NCBI RefSeq assembly: GCF_014651515.1
Contig: NZ_BMXA01000003.1
Span: 124,001-188,000 of the forward strand
From: Arenicella chitinivorans
GTDB taxonomy: Bacteria > Pseudomonadota > Gammaproteobacteria > Arenicellales > Arenicellaceae
DNA: 64,000 nt
Reading direction: 5' to 3'
The notes under the pieces: model-generated
What the model saw: the letters and a program-made list of their open reading frames with translations, nothing else
Told to the model about the DNA's origin: nothing
The model's database searches: none
Made by a program: the position numbers and the translations under genes
Shown here: positions 8,963-18,248 of the stretch, one piece after another
How positions within the stretch are numbered: position 1 is the first letter of the stretch
Layout of the letters: the number at the start of each line of letters is the position of its first letter

Positions 8963-10069
8963 ATGAAGAATCTCCGTTCCACTGTGCTGGCTAGCGCAGT
9001 CTTTGTTGGTTTGGGCTTTACTGTTGCGGCGTCAGCGCAGACCAAACAGTTAAATATCTACAACTGGTCTGATTATATCGCCGAAGATACGCTGGATAAT
9101 TTCACCAAAGCCACTGGCATCAAGGTGACTTACGACGTGTTCGATTCGAATGAGGTGCTTGAAAGCAAGTTGTTGGCGGGTAGCACTGGCTATGATTTGG
9201 TGTTTCCGACCGCCTTGCCGTTTGCTAAGCGTCATGTGCAGGCCGGCATGTACGCGAAAGTGGATAAGTCAAAGTTACCCAATCTGAAACACTTGGATGC
9301 CGGCATTATGGCCAGTATCGCGAGCTTTGATGCTCAGAATGCGCACTTAACGCCGTATCTTTGGGGCACCACCGGGATTGGTTATAACGTCGAAAAAGTG
9401 ACCAAAATTCTTGGCGAAGACATGCCGCGTGATACTTGGCGCTTGGTATTTGATCCCGAAATTGTGGCCAAGCTCGGCAGCTGCGGTGTGTCAATTATGG
9501 ATGACCCGACCGAAGTGTTCGCGGCGGTGAAGGCGTATTTAGGTAAAGACAATGCGGATTTCAGTTCAGAGACGGTCAATCTGATGGCCGATACGATTGC
9601 CAAAGTTAGACCCAATATCCGTTATTTTCATAACTCGTCATACATTAATGACCTGGCGAATGGTGATTTGTGTGTTGCGCATGGGTACTCCGGGGATATG
9701 TTACAGGCCCGAGACCGTGCTAGCGAAGCCAACAATGGTCATACAATCGCGTACGCTGTGCCGCGTGAAGGTGCCGTAGTTTGGACCGATGTCATGGCAA
9801 TTCCAGCTGATGCAAAAAACCTGGATGAGGCGCTGACCTTTATCAACTACATTTTGGAACCTAAGGTCATTGCAGACATTTCTAATTACGTAGCGTATGC
9901 CAATCCGAATAACGCAGCCGATGCATTGGTCGATGAAAGCATTAAATCCGACCCGGGAATTTATCCTCCGGCGGAAACTCGTGCCAAGTTATTGGTACTG
10001 GAAGTGCCACAAGGTGGGCAGGTTCGCGCCTTGAATCGTGCCTGGACCCGCGTTAAATCGGGTAAATAA
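8963..10069 (+). CDS. potF: Polyamine ABC transporter, periplasmic binding protein
   Basis: 368 residues. A Sec signal peptide (cleavage likely after ASAQ/TKQ, about residue 25) is followed by the PotD/PotF family opening LNIYNWSDYI. The protein then shows VTYDVFDSNEVLESKLL and GYDLVFPT, as in E. coli PotF (370 residues). It should bind putrescine or a related polyamine in the periplasm and deliver it to the downstream permeases. The next gene starts about 100 bp later, after a stable hairpin, so the binding protein may be made in excess over the rest of the operon. Substrate choice within polyamines is inferred. Confidence 0.92.
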   Translation: MKNLRSTVLASAVFVGLGFTVAASAQTKQLNIYNWSDYIAEDTLDNFTKATGIKVTYDVFDSNEVLESKLLAGSTGYDLVFPTALPFAKRHVQAGMYAKVDKSKLPNLKHLDAGIMASIASFDAQNAHLTPYLWGTTGIGYNVEKVTKILGEDMPRDTWRLVFDPEIVAKLGSCGVSIMDDPTEVFAAVKAYLGKDNADFSSETVNLMADTIAKVRPNIRYFHNSSYINDLANGDLCVAHGYSGDMLQARDRASEANNGHTIAYAVPREGAVVWTDVMAIPADAKNLDEALTFINYILEPKVIADISNYVAYANPNNAADALVDESIKSDPGIYPPAETRAKLLVLEVPQGGQVRALNRAWTRVKSGK

Positions 10070-10080
10070 CATGACTCATC

Positions 10081-10109
10081 GCTGGTCGGGCTGGTGTGAC
10101 CCGACCAGC
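10081..10109 (+). other. Intercistronic hairpin between potF and potG
   Basis: GCTGGTCGGG at 10081-10090 pairs perfectly with CCCGACCAGC at 10100-10109 across a 9-nt loop. No T-run follows, so it is not a classical terminator. Stable hairpins after the binding-protein gene are a known way to protect its mRNA and lower downstream expression in ABC transporter operons; that role is inferred here. Confidence 0.7.
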
Positions 10110-10167
10110 ACAGACATCGTGCCGCCACCGGCATATTCTGGTTTAATCATTTTCACGGGACAGTTTA

Positions 10168-11256
10168 TTGGAAACGCCATTGATTGAAGTTCGAGGTTTG
10201 CGTAAAAACTTCGACGATGTGACCGCACTGAGCAATATCGACTTAAGTATCAAAGAGGGCGAATTCTTCTCCCTGCTGGGCAGCTCTGGGTGCGGAAAAT
10301 CAACCTTGCTCAGAATTTTGGCTGGCTTCGAACAGCCGACCGAGGGCCGAGTCTTTATTCAAGGCAAAGATGTGACGGACTTGCCGCCATACGAACGGCC
10401 GTTGAATATGATGTTCCAATCCTATGCTTTGTTCCCCCACTTAAGCGTGTTTAACAATGTGGCGTACGGGCTGAAACGTGACCGTATTCCAAACGCGGAG
10501 ATCGCCGCACGCGTTGAAGAGATTTGTCAGCTAATGCAGATATCCAAGTTGATGAACCGCAAACCACATCAGCTTTCGGGTGGTCAGCGGCAACGTGTTG
10601 CATTGGCGCGCGCGCTGGTCAAACGAGCCAAGATACTACTGTTGGATGAGCCGCTGGGTGCCTTGGATAAAAAGCTCCGAGAAGATATGCAGTTTGAACT
10701 GGTGAATCTGCAAGAATTGCTCAAGATGACCTTCGTGGTGGTAACGCACGATCAGGAAGAAGCGATGACCATGTCCAGTCGCGTGGCTTTGTTAAATGAC
10801 GGTTTGATAGAGCAAGTTGATACACCTCGCCGCCTTTATGAGTACCCAGCAACACGCTATGCCGCTTCGTTTGTTGGCTTAAGCAATTTGTTTGAAGCTC
10901 GGGTCTCATCGCATCAGGACGATGTGGTCACACTGTGGTGTGACGCCTTGGAGGCTGAGCTGACCGTGCGTCACGTTCAGCCGTTGGTGCCGGATATGGT
11001 GGTGACCGTCTTGGTGCGTCCGGAAAAAGTATCGATTACCAACCCAAATGCGCAGGCTGACAACAGCGTGGTTGGGGTAATTGAAAACATTGCGTATTTA
11101 GGCGATGTCTCGATTTACTACTGTAATTTACCCAACGGGCAATCGGTCAAATTTACGCAGGCGAATGTCCAGCCAGCCGCAGAGTTGCCGTTGGACTGGG
11201 GGCAAAAAGTACGTCTCGGCTGGCGTGCCGACACCTGTAACGTGTTGGTCGCGTAA
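10168..11256 (+). CDS. potG: Polyamine ABC transporter, ATP-binding subunit
   Basis: 362 residues with a TTG start at 10168 behind GGGACAG. Walker A is GSSGCGKST, the ABC signature is LSGGQRQRVALARAL and Walker B is LLLDEPLGALD with the H-loop VVTHDQEEA. The C-terminal third is the TOBE-type regulatory domain of PotA/PotG proteins (VLVRPEKVSI). It energises uptake at the cytoplasmic face. The next gene starts directly at the stop codon (11257), which shows tight operon structure potF-G-H-I. Confidence 0.93.
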   Translation: METPLIEVRGLRKNFDDVTALSNIDLSIKEGEFFSLLGSSGCGKSTLLRILAGFEQPTEGRVFIQGKDVTDLPPYERPLNMMFQSYALFPHLSVFNNVAYGLKRDRIPNAEIAARVEEICQLMQISKLMNRKPHQLSGGQRQRVALARALVKRAKILLLDEPLGALDKKLREDMQFELVNLQELLKMTFVVVTHDQEEAMTMSSRVALLNDGLIEQVDTPRRLYEYPATRYAASFVGLSNLFEARVSSHQDDVVTLWCDALEAELTVRHVQPLVPDMVVTVLVRPEKVSITNPNAQADNSVVGVIENIAYLGDVSIYYCNLPNGQSVKFTQANVQPAAELPLDWGQKVRLGWRADTCNVLVA

Positions 11257-12201
11257 ATGACCTCGTTTCGATTAGGGCAAAATGCTTGGACTGCGGTGTC
11301 GGGGCTGGTCAGGTCCCCGTGGATGGTGGCAATCTGGCCGTGGTTGTTTATCGCGATATTCTTTCTGACGCCGTTCTTGTTCGTGATCAAGATCAGTTTG
11401 TCTGAGGCTGCCTTTGCGCAGCCACCGTATTTGGACGTGGTGCGATCGGTATCGGATGGTCTGGTCGAAATTAAGCTAAATTTCGGCAGTTACCTATTGT
11501 TGTTCGATGACTCTCTGTATTTGTCGGCCATTTGGAACAGCGTCAAAACCGCGCTCATCAGCACTGCTTTGTGTGTGTTGATTGGTTATCCACTGGCTTA
11601 CAGTATTGCTACCAGTCCAGCACATTGGCGCGTGCCATTGATCATGTTTGTGATGTTGCCGTTTTGGACCAGTTTTTTGATCCGGGTATACGCCTGGATG
11701 GGTATCCTCAAAACCAATGGCTTGCTAAACAATGTGTTGATGGGGCTTGGCATCGTCGACGCGCCACTGGAGATCATGCATACCCAGGTTGCGGTGTATA
11801 TCGGGATTGTTTACAGCTATCTGCCGTTCTTCGTGTTACCGCTCTATGCGACCTTAGTGCGCCTGGATACCACATTACTGGAAGCCGCCGCAGACCTGGG
11901 TGCCGGGCCGGCAACGCAGTTCGTCACTGTGACGTTGCCGCAGTCGGTGCCAGGTCTCATGGCCGGTGCTATGTTGGTGTTTATTCCAGTGATGGGCGAG
12001 TTTGTGATCCCGGATCTACTGGGTGGGCCAGACACCCTGATGATCGGGAACGTCATGTGGACCGAGTTTTTCAGCAATAAAGACTGGCCAGTTGCATCGG
12101 CACTGGCGCTGGTTCTACTGACTTTGCTCATCTTGCCATTCGTATTGTTACGTTACTTCGAGCGCCGCTCAGAGCTGGAGGACCCCAATGAAGCGGTTTA
12201 A
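11257..12201 (+). CDS. potH: Polyamine ABC transporter, permease subunit 1
   Basis: 314 residues with six predicted membrane segments (for example LFIAIFFLTPFLFVIKI near residue 30, and LIMFVMLPFWTSFLIRVYAW in the middle). The ABC permease cytoplasmic loop is LLEAAADLGAGPATQF (EAA motif). It matches PotH by length and by the EFVIPDLLGG stretch. It overlaps the next permease gene by 14 bp, so the two are translated together and should form the heterodimeric channel. Confidence 0.92.
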   Translation: MTSFRLGQNAWTAVSGLVRSPWMVAIWPWLFIAIFFLTPFLFVIKISLSEAAFAQPPYLDVVRSVSDGLVEIKLNFGSYLLLFDDSLYLSAIWNSVKTALISTALCVLIGYPLAYSIATSPAHWRVPLIMFVMLPFWTSFLIRVYAWMGILKTNGLLNNVLMGLGIVDAPLEIMHTQVAVYIGIVYSYLPFFVLPLYATLVRLDTTLLEAAADLGAGPATQFVTVTLPQSVPGLMAGAMLVFIPVMGEFVIPDLLGGPDTLMIGNVMWTEFFSNKDWPVASALALVLLTLLILPFVLLRYFERRSELEDPNEAV

Positions 12202-12988
12202 AGGTTTACGACTGGCGTGTTTGCTGTTGGGCTTCGGGTTTCTCTATTTACCGATTCTAAGCGTGATCGTTTATTCGTTTAACGAGAGCCGCTTGGTCAC
12301 GGTTTGGAGTGGTTGGAGTACCAAGTGGTATGGCGCATTGCTGGAAAATCAGCAGTTGCTCGGCGCCGCATGGCTAAGCGTTAAAATTGGTGCTCTGACC
12401 GCAACCCTAGCCGTGGTGTTAGGTACATTGGCGGCGTATTCGCTAGTGCGATTTAAACACCTCAAGGGGCAGCCTCAGTTTGAGCTGAGCACGGCAGCCC
12501 CGTTGGTTATGCCTGAGATTATCATTGGTTTGGCCTCGTTACTGCTGTTTGTCTCAATGGAGAAATTGTTCGGCTGGCCAGCCGGTCGTGGGCAAACCAC
12601 GATTGTGATTGCCCATACTGTATTTGCCATGGCCTACGTCACGGTGGTGGTACGCAGTCGACTGGCGCATGTGGATAGCTCTATTGAGGAAGCGGCACTC
12701 GACCTCGGCGCACGGCCGGTGACGGTGTTTTTCACCGTGACCTTACCAACCATCGCCCCAGCGATCATCGCCGGCTGGTTGCTGGCATTTACCTTGTCGA
12801 TTGATGACCTGGTGGTCGCGAGCTTTACCTCAGGCCCAGGTTCGACCACCTTGCCGATGGTGGTTTACTCGAGTGTGCGCTTAGGTGTCAGCCCCGAGAT
12901 AAACGCTCTGGCAACGGTGATGATTACCTTGGTTAGCGTGCTGGTTTTAATCGCCGGGCTGGTGCTGGCGCGATCGAGGGAAAAATAA
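12188..12988 (+). CDS. potI: Polyamine ABC transporter, permease subunit 2
   Basis: 266 residues, with six membrane segments and the EAA loop SIEEAALDLGARPVTVF. The late motif LSIDDLVVASFTSGPGSTTL is typical of PotI/PotC. It completes the four-subunit importer (binding protein, ATPase, two permeases). A strong hairpin follows 22 bp after the stop and separates it from the convergent amidohydrolase gene. Confidence 0.92.
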   Translation: MKRFKGLRLACLLLGFGFLYLPILSVIVYSFNESRLVTVWSGWSTKWYGALLENQQLLGAAWLSVKIGALTATLAVVLGTLAAYSLVRFKHLKGQPQFELSTAAPLVMPEIIIGLASLLLFVSMEKLFGWPAGRGQTTIVIAHTVFAMAYVTVVVRSRLAHVDSSIEEAALDLGARPVTVFFTVTLPTIAPAIIAGWLLAFTLSIDDLVVASFTSGPGSTTLPMVVYSSVRLGVSPEINALATVMITLVSVLVLIAGLVLARSREK

Positions 12989-13009
12989 TGATGTACGTGG
13001 AGCAGCGAG

Positions 13010-13030
13010 AGCGCAGTGTGGCACTGCGCT
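13010..13030. terminator. Hairpin between convergent potI and amidohydrolase genes
   Basis: AGCGCAGTG at 13010-13018 pairs exactly with CACTGCGCT at 13022-13030 around a 3-nt loop. It sits 22 bp past the potI stop and 11 bp before the end of the opposite gene, where a shared terminator is expected. No clear T-run follows on either strand, so termination may be inefficient or factor-dependent. Confidence 0.55.
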
Positions 13031-13040
13031 CCTCTGATGC

Positions 13041-14330
13041 TTAACGTGACTTCTTGACGATCTCGCCGTTTTTCATCACAAAGTCAATCGTCTCTAGAAT
13101 CGAAATATCGTCTAATGGGTTACCTTTCACGGCGACCAGGTCAGCGAAATGTCCGGGTTCCAGCGTGCCTAAGTTTTCTGTTTCACCCAGCAGATCTGCA
13201 GCGTTCACGGTTGCCGCACGAATCGCCTCCATGGCAGGCATTCCTTGATCGACCATGAGTTTGAATTCACGAGCGTTGTCGCCGTGAGCCGAAACGCCAC
13301 TGTCGGTACCAAAAGCGATTTTGACGCCAGCTTCATATGCTTTGGCGAAATTCGCTTTAAGCTGCGGGCCTATTGCAGCGGCTTTGGGTCGTACAATCTC
13401 CGGAAAATAGCCATCAATCTTTGCTTTCTCGGCGACAAACTCGCCGGCTAATATGGTCGGAACCAGATACGTGCCGTGCCGTTTCATTAGCCGTCGAACT
13501 TCGTCGTCCATCAAGGTGCCGTGTTCGATACTGTTCACGCCAGCCTTGATGGCGCGCTTCATGCCTTCGCCACCGTGCGCGTGCGCCGCAACTTTGAAGC
13601 CGTAGTCCTTAGCGGTGGAGATAATTGCAGTGAGTTCATCATCCATAAACTGTGGATTCTGTCCGCTTTTTGCGGTGCTTAACACGCCGCCGGTAGCGGT
13701 TATTTTGATTAAATCTGCGCCTTCTTTATAGCGTTGTCGAACCGCTTTGCGGGCTTCAGAAACGCCGTTGACAACACCGCTCTTGGCGTGTGGATCGCCC
13801 ATCAGATCGAAGCGATGTCCATTGGTCGGGTCAGCGTGACCACCCGTGGTGGCCAGCGATTTTCCCGCCGTAAATATACGCGGACCGGTGGCGATGCCTT
13901 GCGCGATCGCGCCACGCAAGGCGCGCGTCACTGTACCATCATCACCGAGGTTGCGCACACTGGTAAATCCGGCTTGTAAGGTAATGTCAGCGTAGTGTGC
14001 AGCGCGAAACGCGTAGTCTGCTGGGTTTAAGGTGAACGATTCTATGTACGAGCGTGGGTTGCTCTGCGAGGTCAGATGCACGTGCATATCGATCAAGCCT
14101 GGCAGGCAGGTGTAGGTGCTCAAATCGATGACATTGGCTGCCTTACTGGCAACATTATCGACCCTTTGAATGCGTCCGCTATTGACGGTGAAACTCCGTG
14201 GCCCGGTAAGTTTTCCAGCGACCACATCGATTGTAGCACCGCAGTTAACAATGGTGTCGGTTGCAAACAACGGCAGGCTGGAGAAAGCGAGCGCTGAACC
14301 CAGCGCGAGACGAAATGCAGCTTTTTTCAT
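13041..14330 (-). CDS. Secreted metal-dependent amidohydrolase
   Basis: 429 residues with a Sec signal peptide (hydrophobic core [15 protein letters not shown], cleavage near residue 24). The protein is an amidohydrolase-superfamily TIM barrel of the imidazolonepropionase/Xaa-Pro dipeptidase-like type. Metal ligands are visible in order: HVH in [11 protein letters not shown], a likely bridging lysine in LIKITATGG, histidines in [10 protein letters not shown] and SIEHGTL, and the aspartate in [11 protein letters not shown]. The C-terminal small domain ends in [20 protein letters not shown]. Related secreted enzymes act on dipeptides or other cyclic amides; the substrate here is not known. Confidence 0.87.
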   Translation of the reverse strand: MKKAAFRLALGSALAFSSLPLFATDTIVNCGATIDVVAGKLTGPRSFTVNSGRIQRVDNVASKAANVIDLSTYTCLPGLIDMHVHLTSQSNPRSYIESFTLNPADYAFRAAHYADITLQAGFTSVRNLGDDGTVTRALRGAIAQGIATGPRIFTAGKSLATTGGHADPTNGHRFDLMGDPHAKSGVVNGVSEARKAVRQRYKEGADLIKITATGGVLSTAKSGQNPQFMDDELTAIISTAKDYGFKVAAHAHGGEGMKRAIKAGVNSIEHGTLMDDEVRRLMKRHGTYLVPTILAGEFVAEKAKIDGYFPEIVRPKAAAIGPQLKANFAKAYEAGVKIAFGTDSGVSAHGDNAREFKLMVDQGMPAMEAIRAATVNAADLLGETENLGTLEPGHFADLVAVKGNPLDDISILETIDFVMKNGEIVKKSR

Positions 14331-14420
14331 AGTTATGATTTATCGGTTTTTTTGGATTGTGCTAACCCTAGCACATGTTACCCTTGCAGTTTATCCAAAG
14401 TCGGACAGTCTGCCCTCAAA

Positions 14421-15317
14421 ATGAATGATAACAAAGGCCTGATTTACGCGATCTGTGCGTATACATTTTGGGGGATTATTCCAATATTTTGGAAGCAGTT
14501 GGACCATGTAAGCCCCTTAGAAATTGTGATGCACCGTATGGTGTGGTCTTGTCTGATGGTGGTGGGCTACATCGTGGTGGTTGGCGAATGGCATGCATTC
14601 CGCGCCTTGTTCCGAGATAAGATGTTGTTATTACGTATCGGCGCTGCGTCCGTCCTGGTGTCTGTAAATTGGGGTATCTTTATCTGGGCGGTGAATGATG
14701 GCCGGATCGTGGAAACGTCTCTGGGCTACTTTATCAATCCCTTAATCAGCGTTCTGTTCGGTGTGTTGTTCTTTGCTGAGCGACTGCGTGCGATTCAGGT
14801 GATTTCGATAGGGTTGGCCGCGTGTGGCGTGCTGTTTTTGATCTTCGGATACGGACAAGTCCCGGTTGTGGCGTTGTCACTGGCCATCACGTTCTCACTT
14901 TATGGCGTCGTAAAGAAATCGGTATCGATTCCGGCGACCCATGGGCTTGCACTGGAAACAAGCCTGATGTTCGGGCCAGCAGCGATTTACTTAATCTATC
15001 TGCACGCCAACGGCGGTGGTGTATTTGGTTCTGACGCACTGACCAGCAGTAACTTGTTACTGGCCGGTTTATTTACCCTGGTGCCGCTGTTACTCTTCGC
15101 CGCTGCCGCCAAGCGTATCAGTATGACTGCGCTGGGTATGACCCAGTATGTTGGTCCTTTTCTACAATTGCTGATCGGTGTCATGATCTATCACGAACCG
15201 TTCGGCAGCGATCGATTCGTGGCGTTCAGTTTTGTTTGGGTAGCACTGGTGATTTATTCCATCGATCAACTGAATCATCGCCGTAAAGCGCGTCGAGCGC
15301 GCCGCATGCTGACTTAA
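14421..15317 (+). CDS. rarD: RarD-type EamA transporter
   Basis: 298 residues from the ATG at 14421 (the frame opens further upstream, but the RarD family begins near MNDNKGLIYAICAYTFWGI). Ten predicted membrane helices are arranged as two EamA/DMT repeats. Diagnostic RarD features are FWGIIPIFWKQL at the start, VNWGIFIWAVNDGRIVETSL, and TALGMTQYVGPFLQLLIGV in the second half. Members are inner-membrane permeases of uncertain substrate. The gene ends only 12 bp from the convergent CoxE-like gene. Confidence 0.9.
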   Translation: MNDNKGLIYAICAYTFWGIIPIFWKQLDHVSPLEIVMHRMVWSCLMVVGYIVVVGEWHAFRALFRDKMLLLRIGAASVLVSVNWGIFIWAVNDGRIVETSLGYFINPLISVLFGVLFFAERLRAIQVISIGLAACGVLFLIFGYGQVPVVALSLAITFSLYGVVKKSVSIPATHGLALETSLMFGPAAIYLIYLHANGGGVFGSDALTSSNLLLAGLFTLVPLLLFAAAAKRISMTALGMTQYVGPFLQLLIGVMIYHEPFGSDRFVAFSFVWVALVIYSIDQLNHRRKARRARRMLT

Positions 15318-15329
15318 TCGCCGAGTTAA

Positions 15330-16505
15330 TTAGCGACTCAAATACGCCATGGCTTCTTCCATGCCTTTGAGTGTTAAAGGGTACATACGATCTTCCATCA
15401 ACTTACGAATAATCTGGGTCGAATGCGTGTGCTCCCAATACGCTTCTGGCGTTGGGTTTAACCACACTGCCTTGTCGTAGGTATCCGTGAAGCGCTTCAA
15501 CCAGTTACTGCCAGGTTCGCGGTTCATAAAATCGATGCTGCCACCGGAGTGCGTAATCTCATAGGTTGCCATTGCTGCATCACCTACGAAAATTACTTTG
15601 TAATCACTGCCATACTTGCGCAGCACATCGTGTGTTGGTGTGACTTCATCGTAACGTAATGCGCTATTCTGCCAGAGTCCGTCGTAGATAAAGTTATGGA
15701 AGTAATAATACTCCATGTGCTTGAATTCAACGCGCGCCGCACTGAACAATTCCTCGCAAGTGCGTACGTATGGGTCCATCGAGCCGCCAACATCGAATAA
15801 TAGGAGCACTTTGACTGAATTGTGACGTTCGGGCACCATTTTGATGTCGAGTAAACCAGCATTGTGCGCGGTAGAGCGAATGGTGTCGTCTAAGTCCAGC
15901 TCATCCTGCGCGCCGGTGCGGGCAAACTTGCGTAGTCGGCGCAGCGCCATTTTGATGTTGCGCGTCCCGAGCTCAATGCTGTCGTCCAGGTCTTTAAAAT
16001 CGCGACGATCCCAGACCTTAACAGCACTGCGGCCACCACCTTGACCGCCAACGCGGATGCCTTCCGGATTATAGCCGCTGTTGCCAAAGGGTGATGTGCC
16101 GCCGGTGCCGATCCACTTGCTGCCGCCCTCGTGACGTTCTTTTTGCTCTTCCAGCCGTTTCTTGAAGGTGTCGATTAGCTCTTCTAGCCCACCGAGACTC
16201 TCGATCTGTGCCTTTTCTTCATCGCTGAGATTCTTGAGGAATTCGCTGCGTAGCCAGTCCTCCGGTATCAGCGCCTCGATCAGGTCATCAATTTTTTCAA
16301 GTTCGGTAAAGTGCACTTTGAACGCACGATCAAACTTATCAAAATGCTTCTCGTCCTTGACCATGCAGGTGCGGGCCAGATAGTAGAACTTTTCCATATC
16401 GGCGAACACAATGCGGTGCTCGAGTGCGGTAATTAAATCCGACAGTTCGCGAATGGTTACGGGCAGACCTTGGCGGCGCAGCGTGTCAAAGAAGTTCAGC
16501 AGCAT
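15330..16505 (-). CDS. CoxE-like protein with von Willebrand factor A domain
   Basis: 391 residues. The N-terminal half is the CoxE-family helical region (FFDTLRRQGLPVTIRELSDL); the second half is a VWA-type fold with a modified metal site, LLLFDVGGSMDPYV, where the usual DxSxS has become DxGGS. Proteins of this kind work with a MoxR AAA+ ATPase as a metal-insertion or maturation chaperone. The MoxR gene lies 27 bp upstream on the same strand. No CO dehydrogenase or other obvious client is in view, so the target is unknown. Confidence 0.82.
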   Translation of the reverse strand: MLLNFFDTLRRQGLPVTIRELSDLITALEHRIVFADMEKFYYLARTCMVKDEKHFDKFDRAFKVHFTELEKIDDLIEALIPEDWLRSEFLKNLSDEEKAQIESLGGLEELIDTFKKRLEEQKERHEGGSKWIGTGGTSPFGNSGYNPEGIRVGGQGGGRSAVKVWDRRDFKDLDDSIELGTRNIKMALRRLRKFARTGAQDELDLDDTIRSTAHNAGLLDIKMVPERHNSVKVLLLFDVGGSMDPYVRTCEELFSAARVEFKHMEYYYFHNFIYDGLWQNSALRYDEVTPTHDVLRKYGSDYKVIFVGDAAMATYEITHSGGSIDFMNREPGSNWLKRFTDTYDKAVWLNPTPEAYWEHTHSTQIIRKLMEDRMYPLTLKGMEEAMAYLSR

Positions 16506-16532
16506 AGTGATATTCGTCGTTAGTTGCTGGTG

Positions 16533-17384
16533 CTATTGATTGCGAGATTCGCGACGATGCATAAACGCCAATCGTTCCAGGAGCTGTACGTCTTGTTCGT
16601 TCTTGAGTAACGCGCCATACAATGGCGGAATCGCTTTGTGGTTGTCGCGATCCTTTAGAATGTCGTCCGGAATATCGTCGGCCATCAATAGCTTAAGCCA
16701 GTCGATCAGCTCAGACGTCGACGGCTTTTTCTTGAGTCCTGGAATAGCGCGAACTTCAAAAAAGACTTCCAGTGCTTCAGTTACCAGGTTCTTTTTGGCA
16801 TTCGGGTGGTGTACTTCAATGATTTTTTCCATCGTGGCACGATCTGGAAAGTTAATGAAGTGGAAGAAGCAGCGACGTAAGAATGCATCGGGCAGCTCCT
16901 TTTCGTTATTGCTGGTGATGATGATAATTGGGCGGTGCTTGGCTTTGATGACTTCGCCAGTTTCATACACAAAAAATTCCATTTTGTCGATCTCGACCAA
17001 CAAGTCATTCGGAAATTCGATGTCAGCCTTGTCGATTTCATCAATCAACAAAACAACCTGCTCATCGCTCTCGAACGCTTCCCAGAGCTTGCCCTTGTCG
17101 ATGTAATTTTTGATGTTTTTAACATCAGCGTCACCCAGTTGAGAGTCACGCAGACGCGAAACTGCATCGTATTCGTACAAGCCTTGTTGCGCCTTGGTGG
17201 TGGACTTGATGTGCCATTGGATCAGGCGTTTCCCCAGTGATGCGGCAACTTCTTCCGCTAACATGGTTTTTCCGGTACCGGGTTCACCTTTAATCAAAAG
17301 CGGCTTCTGTAGAATGATGGCAGAATTAACCGCCAGGCTTAAGTCGTCGGTTGAGATATAGCTGTCGCTGCCGTTGAATTGCAT
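16533..17384 (-). CDS. MoxR-family AAA+ ATPase
   Basis: 283 residues. Walker A is GEPGTGKTMLAEEVA (residues about 36-50), Walker B is VVLLIDEIDKADIEFPNDLL, and sensor 1 is IIIITSNNEKELPDAFLRRC with an arginine finger. This is the MoxR/CoxD type of ATPase. It starts the two-gene operon with the CoxE-like VWA protein; such pairs remodel or load metal into client proteins. The divergent alkB-like gene begins 128 bp upstream. Confidence 0.9.
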   Translation of the reverse strand: MQFNGSDSYISTDDLSLAVNSAIILQKPLLIKGEPGTGKTMLAEEVAASLGKRLIQWHIKSTTKAQQGLYEYDAVSRLRDSQLGDADVKNIKNYIDKGKLWEAFESDEQVVLLIDEIDKADIEFPNDLLVEIDKMEFFVYETGEVIKAKHRPIIIITSNNEKELPDAFLRRCFFHFINFPDRATMEKIIEVHHPNAKKNLVTEALEVFFEVRAIPGLKKKPSTSELIDWLKLLMADDIPDDILKDRDNHKAIPPLYGALLKNEQDVQLLERLAFMHRRESRNQ

Positions 17385-17512
17385 GTCGTACCTTCTTCGC
17401 TGCGTTTATTGTCGTTATCAAATGGGGTTGACTGGCCGGTCATTGGTTCGAGACCAGGCGTCATCGGCCAAAAACAGTGGCACAGTATAAAGTAAATTAG
17501 TGAGCAAATTGT

Positions 17513-18133
17513 ATGGCAAGCACCACGAAACAGCTGGGATTACTGAGTAAGCAGACGCATGTCTTGAATCTAGAGGATGCCGACATCCGTTACACGCCGG
17601 AGTTCTACTCGACCGAGGTCGCGAATACGTTGTTCGATGTGTTGCTGAATGAAACTGACTGGCAGCAGGACACGGTGCGTGTGTTTGGAAAAAAACATCT
17701 GGCGCCGCGCCTGTCACGATGGGTCGGCGATCCAGGATTAAGGTATGCGTACTCCGGACTAACGATGGAAACCGTGCCGTGGACCGACACCCTGCTTGCG
17801 ATCAGGGCCGACGCCGAAGGAGCGTGTGGAGCGTCGTTCAATTCCGTGCTCCTAAACTTTTATCGTGACGGTCGTGATTCCAATGGTTGGCACAGCGATG
17901 ATGAACCAGAGCTTGGTGGTCAACCACAGATTGCGTCGTTGAGTTTTGGTGCAGCGCGTGACTTCAGGCTTCGTCACAAGACCGACCCGCAACTGAAGTA
18001 CACACTGGCGCTTGAAAATGGCAGTTTGTTGTTCATGTGCGGCCCGACACAAGCAAATTGGCAACACCATATTCCCAAGCGAGCCAATGCTGGTCCCCGC
18101 ATCAATTTAACTTTTCGATCCATTGTCGAATAA
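17513..18133 (+). CDS. AlkB-like 2-oxoglutarate/Fe(II) dioxygenase
   Basis: 206 residues. The iron ligands are seen in NGWHSDDEPELG (HxD) and in WQHHIPKRA (distal His), and the 2-oxoglutarate arginines in GPRINLTFRSI. The NFYRDGRDSNGWH and SLSFGAARDFRLRHK stretches match the AlkB/ALKBH2-3 group, which reverses alkyl damage on nucleic-acid bases. It is transcribed alone, divergent from the MoxR operon. DNA versus RNA preference cannot be told from sequence. Confidence 0.9.
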   Translation: MASTTKQLGLLSKQTHVLNLEDADIRYTPEFYSTEVANTLFDVLLNETDWQQDTVRVFGKKHLAPRLSRWVGDPGLRYAYSGLTMETVPWTDTLLAIRADAEGACGASFNSVLLNFYRDGRDSNGWHSDDEPELGGQPQIASLSFGAARDFRLRHKTDPQLKYTLALENGSLLFMCGPTQANWQHHIPKRANAGPRINLTFRSIVE

Positions 18134-18171
18134 GGTCATCGCAAATAAACGTAGTTTTTCTTGTTTACGAG

Positions 18172-18199
18172 CTGACCCGGCTTTTCGCTTGGCTATAAT
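18172..18199 (+). promoter_or_regulatory. Likely sigma-70 promoter of mscS-like gene
   Basis: A perfect -10 hexamer TATAAT lies at 18194-18199. It is preceded by a 16-bp spacer and a weak -35 (CTGACC, 18172-18177). The start codon at 18249 gives a leader of about 42 nt. Confidence 0.55.
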
Positions 18200-18248
18200 C
18201 GCGGGCTGATGAAATTCAATAAATTTTTAGCACAACGAAATTATAATT

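Noticed and set aside
17435-17472. GGTTCGAGACC with a following GCCA, resembling a tRNA 3' end
   Set aside because: No complementary acceptor strand lies upstream, and the rest of the cloverleaf is absent.
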